Source: CAZYVU01 sp964651435 (GTDB lineage: Bacteria; Desulfobacterota; Syntrophorhabdia; Syntrophorhabdales; CAYQXL01). From it: a stretch of 64,000 bases of DNA. The notes beneath the pieces are model-generated. The model was not told where the DNA came from, did not search any database, and saw only the letters and a list, made by a program, of their open reading frames with translations. The translations under genes were made by a program, and so were the position numbers. Location of the stretch: positions 1 to 64,000 of the forward strand of contig CAZYVU010000002.1 in NCBI GenBank assembly GCA_964651435.1, in the 5' to 3' direction. Within the stretch, counting starts at the first letter, position 1; each line of letters begins with the position of its first letter. Positions 61,083 to 64,000 of this stretch are shown here, one piece after another.

Positions 61083-62321
61083 ATGATGCCTCAATCACCA
61101 TGGACCGACCTCCTGTCGAGTAAGGTCATTGAAGAAAGCTTGAGCCTTGTCGTGGCGGTCTTGGATGAGGGCAGGTCAATATCCTATGCGAACCGGGGCA
61201 TGCGGGTTCTCCTGGGTATGGACAAGGGAAACCCCGACCCGGTGGGGTACCTTCTCAACCCCACCTATGATGACCTTATGGCAGTGGTTCCATCGGGAGA
61301 ATCCATATTCGCAGGCGTGCTCACAGCCGGAAACGGCACGGACGTTTTTAGAAGTGTTGTTGCAAGGGCATACCGCCGCGGCGGCCAGGTCCTCCTCATC
61401 GGAGAATATGACGTGTCGGAGCTTGACGGCCAGAACCGTCGTATGCTCGCCCTCAACCGGGAGATTACGAACCTTCAGAGGGACCTCATCAAGGAGAAGC
61501 GGCTCCTGGAGCTGACCCTCAAGGAATTGCGGGACACGCAGGCTATGCTGGTCCATTCGGAGAAGATGAGTGCCCTGGGAAAGCTGACGGCAGGCATCGC
61601 CCATGAGATCAACAACCCCGTCGGATTCGTGCTGGCCAATCTTTACAACCTTGAAACGGCCTTCCGGGACCTGAGGGAGGCGTACGGAGAGTTGACGGCC
61701 TTGGCAGAGCAGAGCGGACCCCCGGAAGAGGTAGCGGCTATCGCAGAGAGTCATGATCTGGACTTCCTCTTTCGCGATTTTGACGGCCTTTCCGCTGCGA
61801 CCAGGGAAGGGGTGTTGCGGGTAAAGAAGATCGTTGATCAGTTGCGCAACTTTTCCCGCCTCGATGAGGCAGACTGGAAGCCGGCGAACATAGCGGAGAG
61901 CCTGCGCAGCACGCTCGCTTTTGTTGATGCCGAGCTAAGGCATCATGACATCGAGGTGGCTGTGGACCTCGGGGAGATCCCGGCAGTAAACTGTTACCCC
62001 GCAGAGCTGAATCAAGCGTTCATGAATATCATCATGAACGCCTTGCAGGCTATGGAAGGAGGGGGCCGCCTCGAGATACGGGCTTGGGAGGAGGACGAGA
62101 ACGTGTGCGTGGAGTTTTCCGATACGGGTCCGGGCATAGCCGAGGAGCATCTGAACCGGATTTTTGATCCCTTTTATACAACAAAGCCCGTCGGAAGCGG
62201 GACGGGGCTGGGCCTGACCATAGCCCACAAGATCGTCGTGGAGATGCACCACGGTTCCCTCACGGTGCGTTCAGGGCAAAAGGGCGGAGCCGCCTTTCGC
62301 ATGATGATACCAAGGAGCTAA
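61083..62321 (+). CDS. Soluble sensor histidine kinase with N-terminal PAS-like domain
   Basis: 412 residues, no membrane helices. A PAS-like region (about 15-112) and a coiled coil (about 115-160) lead to the H-box GIAHEINNPVGFVLANL, with phospho-accepting His174. HATPase motifs: N-box NQAFMNIIMNALQAM near 303, G1 FSDTGPGIAEEH near 342, G2 GSGTGLGLTIAHKIV near 372. It is cytoplasmic, so its input must be internal; the adjacent B12-binding protein is a candidate partner. Five bases separate its stop from the response regulator start. Confidence 0.92.
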   Translation: MMPQSPWTDLLSSKVIEESLSLVVAVLDEGRSISYANRGMRVLLGMDKGNPDPVGYLLNPTYDDLMAVVPSGESIFAGVLTAGNGTDVFRSVVARAYRRGGQVLLIGEYDVSELDGQNRRMLALNREITNLQRDLIKEKRLLELTLKELRDTQAMLVHSEKMSALGKLTAGIAHEINNPVGFVLANLYNLETAFRDLREAYGELTALAEQSGPPEEVAAIAESHDLDFLFRDFDGLSAATREGVLRVKKIVDQLRNFSRLDEADWKPANIAESLRSTLAFVDAELRHHDIEVAVDLGEIPAVNCYPAELNQAFMNIIMNALQAMEGGGRLEIRAWEEDENVCVEFSDTGPGIAEEHLNRIFDPFYTTKPVGSGTGLGLTIAHKIVVEMHHGSLTVRSGQKGGAAFRMMIPRS

Positions 62322-62326
62322 ACGAA

Positions 62327-64000
62327 ATGGTGAGCGAGGACGTGAGAGGGGAAGAGCAGGGAGCGCTGCTTATTATCGACGATGAGCCGGAGGTCCTTGC
62401 GGCCCTTCAGCGCTACTTTCGCCGGAAGTATGCGGTGAGAATCGCGACGAGCGCCGAGGAGGGCGTCCGCGTCCTTAAGGAGAGCCCCGTCAACGTGGTC
62501 ATATCGGACCAACGTATGCCCGGCATGAAGGGAACGGAGTTCTTCAGGAAGATTAAGGAAGAGCACCCTGATGTGGTGCGCATGATCCTGACGGGATATT
62601 CGGACATCGACGCCGTTATAGCGGCCATCAACGACGGCAACATCTTTCGGTATATTACAAAGCCTTGGAATCCGGAAGAGTTGGACGGGATTGTGCGGGA
62701 GGCCTTCGAGCGCTACTCGCTTATCCGGGAAAACCGGCGGCTCATCCGAGATTTGCAGGATGCCAACGTCCTCTTGGAGGGCCGGGTTCAGGAGCGGACC
62801 CTGGACCTTGCGCGGACGAACGGCGAACTGCAGCAGGAACTGGTGGAGCGCCGCAAGGCCGAGGAACAGGTGCGGAGGGAGCGCGACAGGGCCCAGCAGT
62901 ATCTGGACGTGGCGGGGGTCATGATGCTCGTGCTCAACGAGAATGGAGCGGTCAGCCTCATCAATGGGAGAGGTTGTGAGATCCTGGGATATGAGGAGGG
63001 GGAAATCGTGGGCACGAATTGGTTCGACCGCTTCGTGCCGGCAGGATCGCGGGACCGGTTAGGCAATATCTTTCGGGAGATCATGTTAGGACGGACGGAT
63101 GCGTGGGAATACGCCGAGGAGACGGTTCTGACGAAGGGAGGCCAGGAGAAGACGATTGCCTGGCATAATGCCGTGCTTCGCGATGAGTCCGGAATGGTGG
63201 TGGGCGTCCTGAGCTCCGGCGAGGATGTAACGGAGCGGCGGATAGCGGAGGCAGCGTTGCAGGAGAGCGAGGAGCGCTTCAAGACGGTCATCAACTCCGT
63301 GCAGGCCGGCATCCTGCTCGTCGATGCTTCAACGCGGACCATAGCAGAGGCAAACCCGGCAGCCCTCCATATGCTGGGACGCTTGAGGAATGAGGTTGTG
63401 GGTGAGGTATGTCACAGGTTTGTGTGTCCGTCCGAGAAAGGCACCTGTCCGGTGCTTGATCTTGGGAAAGAGGTGGAGAACGCCGAGCGCACCTTGTTGA
63501 CGGCGGAGGGAGAGACGATCCCCATTTTAAAGAATGTTACGTCCGTCGAGATGAGAGGCAAAAGATACCTTATAGAAAGCTTCTTAAGCATCGCAGAGCG
63601 CAAGAAGATGGAAGATCTCATGAGACAGATGGCCTATCACGATCCCCTGACGGGCCTGCCCAACCGGAAACTGCTCGATGACCGGATCTCTGTTGCTTTG
63701 CCCCGGGCCTTGCGGGAAAATGGTATGGCCGCCCTCATGATGATGGACCTTGACCGCTTCAAGGGAATTAACGACTCGCTGGGCCACGTTGCCGGTGATG
63801 AGTTGCTGAAGGAGGTCGGCAGCCGGTTGCAGGGGGTGCTGCGCAAGTCCGACACGGTTGCCCGGGTGGGCGGCGACGAGTTCGTTCTGCTGGTGACGGA
63901 CATGAAGACCCGCGCCGATGCGGCGGTGATTGCGGAAAAGGTGATCGATTCTTTTCGGAAACCCTTCCTTCTCAATGCGTCGGACGTTGTCGTGACGACG
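62327..64000 (+). CDS. Response regulator with PAS domains and GGDEF domain (truncated by the window end)
   Basis: 558 codons visible from ATG 62327, open at the window edge. The receiver domain (about 14-130) has the acidic pair D18/D19, phospho-acceptor D61 (VVISDQRMPG), T89 and K112 (ITKPW). A coiled coil (about 135-185) leads to two PAS-like domains (about 190-305 and 310-420), then a GGDEF domain with DPLTGLPNRKLL near 442 and the active motif RVGGDEF near 523. The intact GGDEF suggests cyclic-di-GMP synthesis. An EAL domain could follow beyond the window. Cognate kinase directly upstream. Confidence 0.92.
   Translation, partial: MVSEDVRGEEQGALLIIDDEPEVLAALQRYFRRKYAVRIATSAEEGVRVLKESPVNVVISDQRMPGMKGTEFFRKIKEEHPDVVRMILTGYSDIDAVIAAINDGNIFRYITKPWNPEELDGIVREAFERYSLIRENRRLIRDLQDANVLLEGRVQERTLDLARTNGELQQELVERRKAEEQVRRERDRAQQYLDVAGVMMLVLNENGAVSLINGRGCEILGYEEGEIVGTNWFDRFVPAGSRDRLGNIFREIMLGRTDAWEYAEETVLTKGGQEKTIAWHNAVLRDESGMVVGVLSSGEDVTERRIAEAALQESEERFKTVINSVQAGILLVDASTRTIAEANPAALHMLGRLRNEVVGEVCHRFVCPSEKGTCPVLDLGKEVENAERTLLTAEGETIPILKNVTSVEMRGKRYLIESFLSIAERKKMEDLMRQMAYHDPLTGLPNRKLLDDRISVALPRALRENGMAALMMMDLDRFKGINDSLGHVAGDELLKEVGSRLQGVLRKSDTVARVGGDEFVLLVTDMKTRADAAVIAEKVIDSFRKPFLLNASDVVVTT

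Noticed and set aside
1..64000. Mobile elements, prophage, CRISPR arrays, tRNA and rRNA genes
   Set aside because: No transposase, integrase, spaced direct repeats, clover-leaf or rRNA sequence was recognised on either strand.

Overview
The window looks like chromosomal DNA of a strictly anaerobic, GC-rich bacterium of the deltaproteobacterial (Desulfobacterota) type, most like a syntrophic organism such as Syntrophorhabdus. That placement is inferred from gene content: a seven-gene HdrCBA/Flox electron-transfer operon, an EtfBA-FixCX operon behind an acyl-CoA dehydrogenase, a giant two-ATPase archerase of the benzoyl-CoA-reductase/2-hydroxyacyl-CoA-dehydratase activator family, an Fe-S flavin-dependent ene-reductase, AMMECR1/MEMO proteins and a selenium-type molybdenum hydroxylase maturation cluster. 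I see no rRNA, tRNA, IS element, prophage or CRISPR array. Coding density is high, with many 1-14 bp gene overlaps.

Layout. 1-1232: end of an MBOAT-type acyltransferase and its SGNH-like partner. 1260-7340: plus-strand run amrB-amrA-DUF1858, then four molybdenum-hydroxylase maturation genes, ending in rpoH. 7337-8050 (minus): ccdA; 8135-9061 (plus): Ppx/GppA phosphatase. 9078-14218 (minus): secreted subtilisin-like protease, comEC and a histone-deacetylase-like hydrolase. 14478-14750: HU protein with its own promoter and terminator. 14843-18733 (minus): tetrapyrrole/cytochrome operon acyP-sirC-ccsB-hemA-hemC. 18823-24608 (plus): giant archerase and a CNNM/CorC transporter. 24623-32025 (minus): guaB-guaA-dnaE-accA, in which guaA has no ATG, GTG or TTG start. 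32267-34801 (plus): two peptide-transporter ATPases without permeases, then a protein made of two copies of one domain.

35095-41889 (plus): hdrC-hdrB-hdrA-flxD-flxC-flxB-flxA, predicted to couple NAD(H) to ferredoxin and a disulfide or similar carrier. 42091-49869: purA, then a macromolecular-synthesis operon rpsU-yqeY-mutS2-dnaG-rpoD. 49996-54553: acyl-CoA dehydrogenase, EtfBA, FixC and FixX, a route for acyl-CoA electrons to quinone and/or ferredoxin. 54809-57422: a SsuABC/NMT1-type ABC transporter. 57537-59675: ene-reductase and a small ferredoxin.

59870-64000: the most unusual block. A free-standing B12-binding protein carries the W-x9-EH and ExHxxG motifs of CarH-type photoreceptors but no DNA-binding domain. 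It is followed by an unrecognised small protein, a soluble histidine kinase and a response regulator with PAS and GGDEF domains that runs off the window. This suggests a cobalamin-linked (possibly light- or corrinoid-sensing) pathway to cyclic-di-GMP.
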